Positions 9,142 to 17,857 of a stretch of DNA of 64,000 nt are shown piece by piece. Under the pieces are notes generated by a model that saw only the letters and a program-made list of their open reading frames with translations, was not told the DNA's origin and ran no database searches. The stretch comes from JABDMH01 sp964428345. GTDB lineage: Bacteria > Bacteroidota > Bacteroidia > Chitinophagales > Saprospiraceae. The stretch is taken from positions 62,001 through 126,000 of the forward strand of contig CAYRYD010000007.1 of assembly GCA_964428345.1 (NCBI GenBank), written 5' to 3'. The translations under genes and the position numbers were made by a program. Each line of letters opens with the position of its first letter. Positions within the stretch are counted from its first letter, which is position 1.

Positions 9142-9375
9142 TGTCAGGGTGAGCCCTTCGATTGTCAGGGTGAGCCTGTCGATTGTCAGGGTGAGCCCTT
9201 CGATTGTCAGGGTGAGCCCTTCGATGCCTCAGGGCAGGCTCTGTCGAACCCTACCCTTCGACAGGCTCAGGGTGACGTTCGGGGGTGTTCAGGGTGAGCT
9301 TGTCGGGGTGAGCTTGTCAGGGAGAGCTGTCAGGGTAAGCTTGTCAGAGAGAACTGTCAGGGTAAGCTTGTCGAC
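9142..9375. repeat. 21-bp tandem repeat array with inverted partner
   Basis: Four head-to-tail 21-bp units begin at 9142, 9163, 9184 and 9205, each reading TGTCAGGGTGAGC then CTGTCGAT or CCTTCGAT. A copy in opposite orientation ('CCCTTCGACAGGCTCAGGG') follows at about 9253-9272. Degenerate pieces (GTCAGGGTAAGCTTGTC and variants) run on to 9375. It fills the gap between the lipoprotein gene and the site-2 protease gene. Sequences of this kind occur as interspersed repeats in many bacterial intergenic regions. The 264-bp ORF across it is only the translation of the repeat. Confidence 0.8.
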
Positions 9376-9494
9376 CCCCCCAAAGACATTTTGCAAGAAC
9401 CTCCGTAAATAAAGATTGTTGGATATTCGTATAAAAAACAAATAGTGATCGATCACCCTGGCCTGAATTATTCAATGCATTCAATCAAAAATTC

Positions 9495-10604
9495 ATGAAA
9501 TATTCATTGTCGCTCGGCAGCATATTTGGGATTAAAGTACAAATCCACTGGACATTCCTGATCCTGTTGGGCTGGATTGTTCTAAGCAATATGAGAGCCG
9601 GTGCCGGCATGCAGCAGACGATCTGGGCGGTATTGTTTATTCTCGCCATTTTTGCGTGTGTTACATTTCATGAATTTGGTCATGCCCTGGCTGCAAAACG
9701 TTTCGGCATTGTGACCAAAGATATCACCCTTTTACCCATTGGAGGTCTGGCCCGGCTGGAATCCATTCCCGAAAAACCCAAAGAAGAATTAATTGTCGCA
9801 CTGGCCGGGCCCCTGGTCAATATTCTGATCGCCCCGGTTTTGTATCCGTTTTCCAATTATGCTTTAAACATGGAAAATATGGATCAGCTGGCTGCCATCA
9901 ATGGTACCAATTTCGTTTTCAACATCATGATCATTAATCTCTGGCTGGCCATCTTCAATTTGATCCCTGCCTTCCCCATGGATGGTGGCCGGGTTTTACG
10001 CGCCTTACTTTCCTTTAAACTGGAACGGCATAAAGCAACCCGGTTGGCAGCCAATATCGGTCAGATGGTGGCCATTGGTTTTGTCATTCTGGGCTTCATG
10101 GCCAATCCCTTTCTGATTTTTATTGGATTCTTCATTTTCCTGGGAGCACAATCAGAAGCCGAATTAACCCATGCCCAGTCCATACTGAAAACCTACACCG
10201 TCAAAGACGCGGTCATGCATCATTTCCAGACCGTCCGGCCGGACGATACGATTTCCGCAGCAGTACAAATGTTGTTAAATGGTCAATGCCGCAGTTTCCT
10301 GGTCGTTGACGAAAGTAGACCGGTCGGCACACTGGACCGGGATGAAATTATCCGGGCAATCAGCACCCGGGGAGAAGAGGTAAAAATTGGTGAGGTCATG
10401 AATAAAGATCTTACCTTCCTGCAAGCCGAAATGCCCCTGACCGATGCCTGGCCTCAGATCCAACGGCAGAAATCCCTCATACCGGTGATGCAGGGAAATG
10501 AACTAATCGGTACGCTCGACTCTGAAAATGTCATGGAGTTCATTATGGTCAAAGATGCACGGCGTACCCCACAGAAGATCAACGGACTAAAGACCAGCCA
10601 TTAG
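9495..10604 (+). CDS. Site-2 protease (M50 zinc metalloprotease) with tandem CBS domains
   Basis: 369 residues, intramembrane metalloprotease of the S2P family. The zinc motif is H59-E60-F-G-H63 in a transmembrane helix; the second metal motif is 'NLIPAFPMDGGR' (residues 155-166, D163 as third ligand). Six or so hydrophobic helices cover residues 10-215. Residues about 230-355 hold two CBS-type nucleotide-sensing modules ('VKDAVMHHFQTVRPDDTI', 'IGEVMNKDLTFL'). This S2P-CBS arrangement is the group III type related to mycobacterial Rip3. Such enzymes cut membrane-bound anti-sigma factors or other single-pass proteins; the target here is not visible nearby. The start at 9495 opens the typical 'SLGSIFGIKVQIHWTF' N-terminus. 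Confidence 0.9.
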   Translation: MKYSLSLGSIFGIKVQIHWTFLILLGWIVLSNMRAGAGMQQTIWAVLFILAIFACVTFHEFGHALAAKRFGIVTKDITLLPIGGLARLESIPEKPKEELIVALAGPLVNILIAPVLYPFSNYALNMENMDQLAAINGTNFVFNIMIINLWLAIFNLIPAFPMDGGRVLRALLSFKLERHKATRLAANIGQMVAIGFVILGFMANPFLIFIGFFIFLGAQSEAELTHAQSILKTYTVKDAVMHHFQTVRPDDTISAAVQMLLNGQCRSFLVVDESRPVGTLDRDEIIRAISTRGEEVKIGEVMNKDLTFLQAEMPLTDAWPQIQRQKSLIPVMQGNELIGTLDSENVMEFIMVKDARRTPQKINGLKTSH

Positions 10605-10702
10605 ATACCGGCACCAGCGATGAAATCTGTTCAGCCATCATCAGACAGCCACCGAATCAGGTTGAACAGATCCATCAAAAGGGTTTTTCTATGAGCACCG
10701 GT

Positions 10703-11488
10703 TTAATACCGGCCATAAATTTCCAGAGCCTTCAACATCGATTTTTCCCGGGTAATGATCGGAACCATTTTTGATTCCTTGTCATCATAGTCGGCCAACA
10801 ATTTGATCACCTCATCTGCCGCGTCAAACGGTACCACTACTACCCCATCATTGTCACCGACAATGTAGTCACCGGGATGCACCATTACCTCGGCACACAT
10901 CACCGGTTCCTGCTTTGATACACTGACCATCCGGCCGACGGAAGTCGCAGGGCTGATCCGGCGGGCATATACCTGATGTCCGATTTTGCGGAGTTCTGTG
11001 ACATCGCGGATGGCTCCATCAATGACCGTACCTTCCAGACCGCGTACATGAGCAGCGGTAGCCATCAGATTACCCATTCCGGCGATCTCCAGCCCATCTT
11101 CCAGCACGTAGACCAGGACGCTGCCAGCTGGTGCCTCATCAAGAATCTGAAGGGCGTAATTGGGATAGGTCCGGGTATCTGTTTTTAGAACCGGCCTCAG
11201 CAAAGCAGTCCAGGCTCTTCCGACAATCTTCTTTTCGAAAATGGGCTTCATATCGGCCGACATCCAGCCCCGGGCACCGGTCACAGTCTCGACCGCATCG
11301 GCGATGTTACCGGTACTGTTTTCCGGTTTTCGCAAGACCGCAATCACCTCTTCCGGTGAGCGTTTTCCTGTGGTAGCCACCGTGGCACCAGCCATACTCT
11401 GTGCTTCGGAAAAACCGGTCGACAGGAATGAAAATACCAGGCACAACAACCCGGAGATATAGGCGGAATATCGAATATAAGAAGACAT
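10703..11488 (-). CDS. Exported RraA-like protein (HMG aldolase / RraA fold)
   Basis: 261 residues from the ATG at 11486-11488; the upstream extension of the frame is discarded because this start begins with a signal peptide ('YSAYISGLLCLVFSFLSTGFSEAQ'). The rest is a RraA-family fold: 'GNLMATAAHVRGLEGTVIDG' and the hallmark 'IRDVTELRKIGHQVYAR', then 'PGDYIVGDNDGVVVVP'. Characterised relatives are 4-hydroxy-4-methyl-2-oxoglutarate/oxaloacetate aldolases, or RNase E inhibitors in enterobacteria. Family members are normally cytoplasmic, so the export signal is unusual. It lies 204 bp downstream of the heparinase-like gene on the same strand, which hints at breakdown of a uronic-acid polymer, but no substrate can be named. 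Confidence 0.78.
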   Translation of the reverse strand: MSSYIRYSAYISGLLCLVFSFLSTGFSEAQSMAGATVATTGKRSPEEVIAVLRKPENSTGNIADAVETVTGARGWMSADMKPIFEKKIVGRAWTALLRPVLKTDTRTYPNYALQILDEAPAGSVLVYVLEDGLEIAGMGNLMATAAHVRGLEGTVIDGAIRDVTELRKIGHQVYARRISPATSVGRMVSVSKQEPVMCAEVMVHPGDYIVGDNDGVVVVPFDAADEVIKLLADYDDKESKMVPIITREKSMLKALEIYGRY

Positions 11489-11692
11489 ATGCAATGATTT
11501 TATGTAACTTTTAATAGGTGGAAATAATGATTGAGAAATCGAATATATGAAATCATCCAGAGGTGGAGAACAGATCGCACTGCCGACAAAGGAAGACCAA
11601 CCAGGTCCAAACCCGAAAAAGAAGCATAGCGCCGCATCTCCAGAGATATTCCAACGGGAGCACGGATTCATTTTTAACGTTTGTTTAACGGG

Positions 11693-13744
11693 TCAGGGTG
11701 CCGAAATGAGTTGGGCAGCCCTGCTGTCTTTCATGGGAATGATGGCCTCCAGGCTACCACTGCTCTTGATCTTCACCCGCACCCGTACACTGTCTTCATC
11801 CATGGAGATGATCCTGGCTTTAACCACCGGTATTTCACTAGTGAAAGGCAGTAAGATCCAGACGAAGGTATTATCTCCAATTCCCTGCCGTGAATAGCTG
11901 GCCGTGGTATTGGGTTCATAAGCGTTGTAAACCGGACTATACCAGCCCTGGATCTCCGGCTCTTCCTGTCCTTTGATCAAATCGACCTGCCATTGTTGAT
12001 CTCCAACCGGAATAATCATGAGGTTTCCACGGGGATTGGCCGAATAAGTAACCGCTTTACGGCCTGTTCTGACCTCAGAATCCGGATGCCAATGCCAAAG
12101 GGCCTCGATGCGGGGAGTGCCGTTCGATTTCGTCTGATCAACCACTATCCAGCAATGCCCTCGTATATACATCACAGCCCGGTTATGCCGATGATGCCCG
12201 CTAGTGTCCAGAAAAGTGTCAAATGAGCCCGATGCATAGTCAAATCCGGGCTCGATACGGTATTGCATTTCCGGTACCGGACTGTCGGCCAGCCTGGGTC
12301 CGGGTGCCTGCCCCTTGCCATTAAACATCAGCAGGTTATGGCTGGCGCTTCCGGTAGCGTACCTCCTGAATTTTTCGGCCACCGCTCCCCGGTAGGCAAA
12401 ACGCCCGCCATCGACCAGCAGATCCCGGCCATAGGCCGACACCGAGAGATGGAGCTTGTCATTGTGCTGGTGACCACTCCCCCATGGACCGATATCAAAA
12501 AATGACCAGTGGGCATCGGCATCATAGCCGCTCCGGGAGATCAGGTGCCCGGCCCAGGGAAAGAAAAAAGAGGGGCCATCTGCCGGCTCTTTCCCCCGCT
12601 GACCATTGGTAGCGATATACTCCCACCCCGCATGCTGATCCAGGGTCTTTAAAGCCAGTATCCGGCTCCGGTTACTAAGCAGATCGGCATCGTTGTTGAG
12701 GATGCCATAGCCATCTGGCCGCATGGTCAGGGCCAGATAAGACCACATCGTATCGATGGTCCTGGTATAGTATTCCGGCAGGGGTATGCCTGCCCGGTCA
12801 CAAATGGCCTGGTACTGCATAAAATTATCGAGTGCGACCAGGTGATAACTGGAGGTCAGCTCGGTCTGAACCCCGTCAGGATAGACCTGATCCTGCATAC
12901 TGCTGATCATGGTGCTGGTCGTATATTGGAGCCAATCGCCGGATTCCCGGTATTCAGGCCAGTAAGCGGCAACGGTGGCCAGTCCTGAAATCTCCATGGT
13001 GAGCCAGTTATTCTGGGCATGGAAATTCCGGGCATAGTGGGCATGCTCCGGCAGACTGGCAAGGATCAGTAACCGGGTTGCCGGAGAGATGAAATCGGTC
13101 CGGATTAGTTCAAAAAATACCCTGGCCCAGATCTTGACCCTGAAGCTTACTTCCAGGCCACGCCACATGGCGGTGCTGCTTTTGACCCCGGGATAGGGCC
13201 AGCTGCTGGTGATCCAGTCACTGATAAACCGGTCGATATACTGCAAAATGGCCCGGTTGCCAGTCTCGTACCAGGTATCGAGCAAGGTCCGCACGATGTA
13301 ATGGCGGTTGAGGGCCCAGGCCCATTCGATGTCGTTTTCCGGACCATTGTGAAACCAGTCCAGACGACCATCGGTTAGCCTGGGAACCTTTCCTGCTACC
13401 CGCTGGAAGGTGTAGATATCCTGCAGGATCGAGTCGGCTTCGGCAGTGGAACCGTTGGATGCAACAGGTAATTCCCGCTTAAAAAAGCCGGCACTTGCTG
13501 ACTGCCGGTAATAGTCGAGCAGATGCCGGCTGGCTGCTACCAGCTCCCCTTTACCGAAGGCCTGGCTGACCTTTTCCAGGCCCGGCTTGTTCAGATCCAG
13601 TAGCTGCAGCAGGGCACGGATTTTCTCCGGATAAGCCAGGCAGACATCTTCGACCGTCGAAAGCTGGTCCGGGGATGCCTGCGCCGGGATTGCTATTGGC
13701 ACTATGGAAAGAATAAATATGGAAATAGCAGTGATTCTGATCAT
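11693..13744 (-). CDS. Heparinase II/III-family polysaccharide lyase
   Basis: 683 residues with a signal peptide (1-23). The N-terminal half is an alpha/alpha toroid with aromatic and charged helices ('LLDYYRQSA', 'EWAWALNRHYIVRTLLDTW', 'WLTMEISGLATVAAYWPEY'). The C-terminal half is a heparinase II/III-like beta-sandwich, with the signature 'GHQHNDKLHLSVSAYGRDLLVDGG' (GHQHND at residues 424-429). Enzymes of this fold split uronic-acid-containing glycans (heparin, alginate, ulvan-like polymers) by beta-elimination in the periplasm or outside the cell. The substrate cannot be told from sequence by eye. It precedes the exported RraA-like gene on the same strand. No SusCD pair is adjacent. Confidence 0.88.
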   Translation of the reverse strand: MIRITAISIFILSIVPIAIPAQASPDQLSTVEDVCLAYPEKIRALLQLLDLNKPGLEKVSQAFGKGELVAASRHLLDYYRQSASAGFFKRELPVASNGSTAEADSILQDIYTFQRVAGKVPRLTDGRLDWFHNGPENDIEWAWALNRHYIVRTLLDTWYETGNRAILQYIDRFISDWITSSWPYPGVKSSTAMWRGLEVSFRVKIWARVFFELIRTDFISPATRLLILASLPEHAHYARNFHAQNNWLTMEISGLATVAAYWPEYRESGDWLQYTTSTMISSMQDQVYPDGVQTELTSSYHLVALDNFMQYQAICDRAGIPLPEYYTRTIDTMWSYLALTMRPDGYGILNNDADLLSNRSRILALKTLDQHAGWEYIATNGQRGKEPADGPSFFFPWAGHLISRSGYDADAHWSFFDIGPWGSGHQHNDKLHLSVSAYGRDLLVDGGRFAYRGAVAEKFRRYATGSASHNLLMFNGKGQAPGPRLADSPVPEMQYRIEPGFDYASGSFDTFLDTSGHHRHNRAVMYIRGHCWIVVDQTKSNGTPRIEALWHWHPDSEVRTGRKAVTYSANPRGNLMIIPVGDQQWQVDLIKGQEEPEIQGWYSPVYNAYEPNTTASYSRQGIGDNTFVWILLPFTSEIPVVKARIISMDEDSVRVRVKIKSSGSLEAIIPMKDSRAAQLISAP

Positions 13745-13800
13745 GGTTAGTATCTCAATGAAGGTTGAGGAAATATAGTGGAAAAAATGGTAGTAGACGC

Positions 13801-14165
13801 TGGAGCGGCGATTTTAATCGCCGAAGTACTATGCATGTTGGTTCATGGACGAATGAATTCGCCCCTCCATGTCCATAGAAAAAATCAACTAGCCCCTGGA
13901 GCGGCGATTTTAATCGCCGGTCTATGAAGGATGTTTGGTACACGGGCGAATCAATTCGCCACTCCACGTCTGAAGAAAATCAATTGGGACCAACCTCTGG
14001 AGCGGCGATTTTAATCACCGAAGTACTATGCATGTTGGTTCATGGACGAATGAATTCGCCCCTCCAGATAGATTAGAAAGTTAATCAGAACCAGCCCTCG
14101 AGCGGCGATTTTAATCGCCGAAGTACTAGAACGTTGGTACTCGGGCGAATGAATTCGCCCCTCCA
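13801..14165. repeat. Four-copy, ~100-bp repeat with two palindromes per unit
   Basis: Conserved 68-70 bp units lie at 13801-13870, 13897-13966, 13998-14066 and 14098-14165, a period of 96-101 bp. Each unit carries two imperfect palindromes: GGCGATTTTAATCGCC near its left end and GGCGAATGAATTCGCC (or variants) near its right end, and each is bounded by TGGAG...CTCCA. The 27-31 bp between units are also related (AGAAAATCAA... followed by ..CC), so whole ~100-bp blocks were duplicated and drifted. It fills the space between the convergent ends of two operons' genes on the minus strand. It looks like a REP/BIME-type element, not CRISPR. Confidence 0.9.
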
Positions 14166-14168
14166 ACA

Positions 14169-15305
14169 TTACTGATAATCTGTCGCACCCAGGATGCGTT
14201 CTCCCGTAAAAGCATACTGGTCCCACATCGGGAGAGGATGAAAACTGGCCCCCTGCACATCGCGGAACAATCGTTCAAGGGTATTTTTCCGGTAGAAGCT
14301 CTGGCCGCCGATGGTCTCCATGGCCTCCTGCACCGTCTGGATGCAGGCCTGGGCTACATTGGTCTTAAGGCTCAGCATATCGAGGGTAATGGACTCAGCC
14401 GGTTTAAACCGGTGGTTATCGGTCAGTTTTACCATGGCCTTCCACTGAGTACGGGCACTCATCAGGGTGTTGTTCATTTTACCTACAATATATGGCAGAT
14501 GCCTTTGATTGCGGTAGTATTTCTTGCCAATACTAAGAGCGATCTCCATCGCTGCCTCGGCAATACCGACATAGGCCGACATGATCAGGGGCATGGCCAC
14601 TGTGATCACCAGATCCCAAACCGGATGAAAACCGCTTCCCGGCCTGGCCAACACAATGGCTGTTTCCGGTACAAATACCTGATCAAAGACGATGGTCTGT
14701 GAACCGGTGGCTCGCATACCCATTACATCCCAGTCATCCAGGACAGATACCCCTTTCGATTTCATAGGAACCGAAAAGTGCAAAACCTGCCAACCTTCTT
14801 CCGGATGCTGGTACCGGGCACTGGTAACGGCGACATCGCCGGCTATCGACTGACTGGCAAAATGTTTCCTGGCCGAGAGCAGAAAACCACCTTCCGTTTC
14901 TTTCATTTCACCATTGGACTCCAGCCAGTCCCGGGCACCGGTGCTGATCAGTACCAACTGATCGTTGGCCACCTTTTGCAACATGGCAGCCCCTTCACCT
15001 TTATGCTTGTATTTCCAGACCGAGGCGGCGATCAGATGCTGATGCATCGAAAAAGCCAGAGCGGTCGAACCACAGGCATGGGCCATGATCCGGATCATGT
15101 CGCAAATCTCCGCATGGTCGAGGCCTTCTCCTCCAAGCTCTTCAGGGATGCCTGCTGAAAAATACCGGTGGGTTTTCAGATCTTCATAATTCTCAAAGAC
15201 AAACCTGCCTTCCAGATCATGATGCTCCGCACGGGAGGCAAAGATCTGACTGAGATCCCGGGTGTGTTTCATCCAGTCTGTTTGTTTCGCTGATAATACT
15301 TCCAT
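14169..15305 (-). CDS. Acyl-CoA dehydrogenase-like flavoprotein
   Basis: 378 residues, full length for the acyl-CoA dehydrogenase fold. The N-terminal helical domain ('GIPEELGGEGLDHAEICDMIRIMAH') is followed by the FAD-binding beta domain ('VTSARY', 'WDVMGMRATGSQTIVFDQVFVPE') and the C-terminal helical bundle ('EAMETIGGQSFYRKNTLERLFRDVQGASFHPLP'). I do not see the usual catalytic glutamate motif at the C-terminal helix; the ending 'RDVQGASFHPL...' is more like the group that includes flavin-dependent monooxygenases (DszC, HsaA). So it could be a dehydrogenase or a two-component monooxygenase. It is followed on the same strand, 123 bp upstream, by an AraC regulator. Confidence 0.75.
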   Translation of the reverse strand: MEVLSAKQTDWMKHTRDLSQIFASRAEHHDLEGRFVFENYEDLKTHRYFSAGIPEELGGEGLDHAEICDMIRIMAHACGSTALAFSMHQHLIAASVWKYKHKGEGAAMLQKVANDQLVLISTGARDWLESNGEMKETEGGFLLSARKHFASQSIAGDVAVTSARYQHPEEGWQVLHFSVPMKSKGVSVLDDWDVMGMRATGSQTIVFDQVFVPETAIVLARPGSGFHPVWDLVITVAMPLIMSAYVGIAEAAMEIALSIGKKYYRNQRHLPYIVGKMNNTLMSARTQWKAMVKLTDNHRFKPAESITLDMLSLKTNVAQACIQTVQEAMETIGGQSFYRKNTLERLFRDVQGASFHPLPMWDQYAFTGERILGATDYQ

Positions 15306-15428
15306 CTGATTTTAAATTTTTACCGTATGTAATCAATTACAAAGATGCATTGAGTCATACCCCCGGGATTCACCGTGAGGTTCAAGTTATTTGTTTAAAA
15401 GGTCAGAATCCTGTTGATCGCACGCCGC

Positions 15429-16298
15429 TCAGGCGGTTTTGCCCGTCAGCCGGAATTGTCCGGGAGGAAGCCGGTATTTGTCCTTAAAGGCCTTGTTGAA
15501 ATGAGATGAATTCCGGAAACCGCTTTCATACCCGACTTCATTGACATGGAGATCGGTTGAAAGAAGCAGAGCCCGGGCATACTCCAGCCGTTTTTCTGTC
15601 AGCCATTTTCCGGGTGACTGTTGATAGAGCTCTTTAAAATCTCTCTTAAAAGAAGAAAGACTCCGACCGCACAACCGGGCATATTCCTCCAGTGCCAAAT
15701 CGTGGTGGAAATTCTTCATCATCACCTCATCAAGGTCCGTCTGATCGTGCTGACTCAGTGAAGAAAAAAACCGGGCTATCTGCCGATGCCTGGGATTCAT
15801 CACGATATTAAACAACAGTTCCTTGAACTTCAATTCCACCAGGTTCGTGGGAATGCTGGTATCCAGTCTGAGGTAATTAAATACGCTGGAAAACAGGGAT
15901 TTCAAGGGATCATCCACATCGAGCACAAAAATTTGATCATCGATGCTTTGTCCATTGTTCGCTACCCGGAGACTGGTATTTTCCCGCATGAAATTCCGGA
16001 TAAATGCGTCACTGATAAAAAAAAGCAGGATGCAATGATCCACATCGAGGTATTGCCGGGTAGTGTAAACGCCTCTCCGTACAAAAAGGGCATCCGACGC
16101 TTTGACTTCGTACGTTTTACCGGATGTCATCCAGTCCTTGCGCCCGCTGATCACGTAAATGATAAAATGACATTCGGTCAGCAGTTGAAACTGCAGCGTT
16201 TCAATAGGACATTTATATTCGACGATCAGGTAGTCTTTTCCTACCAGCCTATTGTATCCGGGATCTGTTCGTAATCTGTTATAGAGATCAAACCTCAT
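15429..16298 (-). CDS. AraC/XylS-family transcriptional regulator
   Basis: 289 residues. The N-terminal 150 residues resemble a cupin-like sensing domain ('FIIYVISGRKDWMTSGKTYEVKASDALFVRRGVYTTRQYLDVDHCILLFFISD'). Residues about 195-286 hold two helix-turn-helix units of the AraC type ('LALEEYARLCGRSLSSFKRDFKELYQQSPGKWLTEKRLEYARALL' and 'VNEVGYESGFRNSSHFNKAFKDKYRLPPGQFR'). It lies between the flavoprotein gene and the Tat-signal dehydrogenase, all on the minus strand, and may regulate either. The effector is unknown. Confidence 0.9.
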   Translation of the reverse strand: MRFDLYNRLRTDPGYNRLVGKDYLIVEYKCPIETLQFQLLTECHFIIYVISGRKDWMTSGKTYEVKASDALFVRRGVYTTRQYLDVDHCILLFFISDAFIRNFMRENTSLRVANNGQSIDDQIFVLDVDDPLKSLFSSVFNYLRLDTSIPTNLVELKFKELLFNIVMNPRHRQIARFFSSLSQHDQTDLDEVMMKNFHHDLALEEYARLCGRSLSSFKRDFKELYQQSPGKWLTEKRLEYARALLLSTDLHVNEVGYESGFRNSSHFNKAFKDKYRLPPGQFRLTGKTA

Positions 16299-16459
16299 GC
16301 TGTAATCCGGGCGTCCGTTTTAGAATCCGGTCGATATTACGATATATCTAACGCATTTTAAGGAAAAACTCAGGTCCGGTCGACCTTTGCAGTCGACTGA
16401 CCGGTGGCAGCAAGCAGGTTTCAGTCGCAAACGTCTATTGCGAACCTTCCAGCTGCCAC

Positions 16460-17575
16460 TCAGAACCCCGCTTCCTTATCCACCAGATTGACCAGCGGGA
16501 AACCATGCACATAGCGTTGCACATTTTCGGCGAAAACGGACTGAACCCTTTCCCAGGAATATTGCGACCTGCCTGAGATATGGGCGGTAATGATCACATT
16601 TTCGAAGTCCCAAAGCGGATGGTCTGAAGGCAATGGTTCGGGATCGGTCACATCAAGTGCCGCACCGCGGAGATGCCCGGATGACAGAGCAGCCTGAAGT
16701 GCCTGGGTTTTCACCACCTTTCCCCGCGAGACGTTGATAAAATAGGCGCCTTTTTTGATCTGTTGAAACTCGGCCTCTCCAAACATACCTTCGCTGATGG
16801 GGGTGTGGGGAGCGGCACATACCACTACGTCTGATTGGTTCAGCAGCTTTTCCAAACCTCCGCCATGCACATGATAGAGATCTTCGCAAACATCACCGAT
16901 CTGCTCCGGATAAAATCCCTGGATATCGGCTGCGATAACCCGCATATCCATCGCACGGGCCCTGCGGGCAATCTGCCGTCCAATCCCTCCAAAACCGACA
17001 ACGCCCATGGTCAGACCCCTCATTTCCATCTGATCACCCGATCCTCCCCACCTGTGGTCACGCATCTGCCGGATCTGGCTCCCGATCTTCCGGGTAAGGG
17101 CAAACAACAGGCCGATCGTATGTTCGGCAATGGCCGGACCATAACAGCCTTTGGCATTGGTCAGTACGACTTCTGAGCGGGTAAAGTCCGGAAAGAGCTG
17201 CTTCTCGACGCCGGCCGAAATGCTTTGTACCCAGCTGAGGTTCTCGGCCCGGACAAAATCTTCTTTACTAATGGTGCCAAAATAAACGTCCGTCTGTCTT
17301 AAGGCTTCGATATAGGCCTGATCTTTCAACCCATTCATCAGTTGAATCTGCGGTGAGATCACCCGGATCTGCTTCTCAAAGACCTCGCTGAGACCGGACG
17401 ACATGAGAATCTTGCAGGGCAGCCGGGGTACCGGCTTTTTGTTGAGGAAAACCTGAGATTTTGCATCCAGGTCTGCTGGTGGATAGCCCAGGGCCGGCAC
17501 TGCCGATAGGGCGATGCCTCCGGAAAGGGAATTTTTGAGAAAATTTCTTCGCGATTTCTTTGAAAAGGATTTCAT
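16460..17575 (-). CDS. Tat-signal D-2-hydroxyacid dehydrogenase
   Basis: 371 residues. The N-terminus has a twin-arginine signal ('KKSRRNFLKNS', R9-R10, then a hydrophobic stretch ending ALG at 30), so the folded protein is probably exported. The body is a D-isomer specific 2-hydroxyacid dehydrogenase: the NAD-binding Rossmann loop G194-F-G196-G-I-G199, and the catalytic triad R284 ('NVSRG'), E313 ('DPEPLP') and H332 ('ITAHISG'). Such enzymes reduce 2-keto acids with NAD(P)H, or oxidise the reverse. An NAD-dependent enzyme outside the cytoplasm needs a tightly held cofactor, as in Tat-exported glucose-fructose oxidoreductase. The substrate is unknown. It is upstream of the AraC gene on the same strand. 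Confidence 0.82.
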   Translation of the reverse strand: MKSFSKKSRRNFLKNSLSGGIALSAVPALGYPPADLDAKSQVFLNKKPVPRLPCKILMSSGLSEVFEKQIRVISPQIQLMNGLKDQAYIEALRQTDVYFGTISKEDFVRAENLSWVQSISAGVEKQLFPDFTRSEVVLTNAKGCYGPAIAEHTIGLLFALTRKIGSQIRQMRDHRWGGSGDQMEMRGLTMGVVGFGGIGRQIARRARAMDMRVIAADIQGFYPEQIGDVCEDLYHVHGGGLEKLLNQSDVVVCAAPHTPISEGMFGEAEFQQIKKGAYFINVSRGKVVKTQALQAALSSGHLRGAALDVTDPEPLPSDHPLWDFENVIITAHISGRSQYSWERVQSVFAENVQRYVHGFPLVNLVDKEAGF

Positions 17576-17857
17576 AAAGGACTGTGAATTTGAATTGAAT
17601 GTTAAATAAAAGCCAGAGCCATTTCCTTTGGCCGTGCTCAGGGAATGCTTTCCCGGCGAATGAGCCCTTAATATATAATAAATGGCGGAGAAAGTCTAGT
17701 GCATTGAACGTACTATTGTGACGGAATCAACGGGACTGACCGGCTGGTCATAGGTCGTTTAGCCTATGCCCTGTTGGGATTAAATCCCCAATTATTTCAC
17801 ATATACAGAACAGCCGTCTTCCACCACGCTGAAGGCATCCAGCCAGTCAGAAACTTA

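Noticed and set aside
9149..9412. 87-codon ORF with 'SPSIVRV' repeats
   Set aside because: It is only the translation of the 21-bp DNA repeat, which is also found inverted, so it is not a selected protein.
13801..14165. CRISPR array
   Set aside because: Repeats are 68-70 bp with two palindromes, spacers are 27-31 bp but related to each other, copies are diverged, and no cas gene is present.
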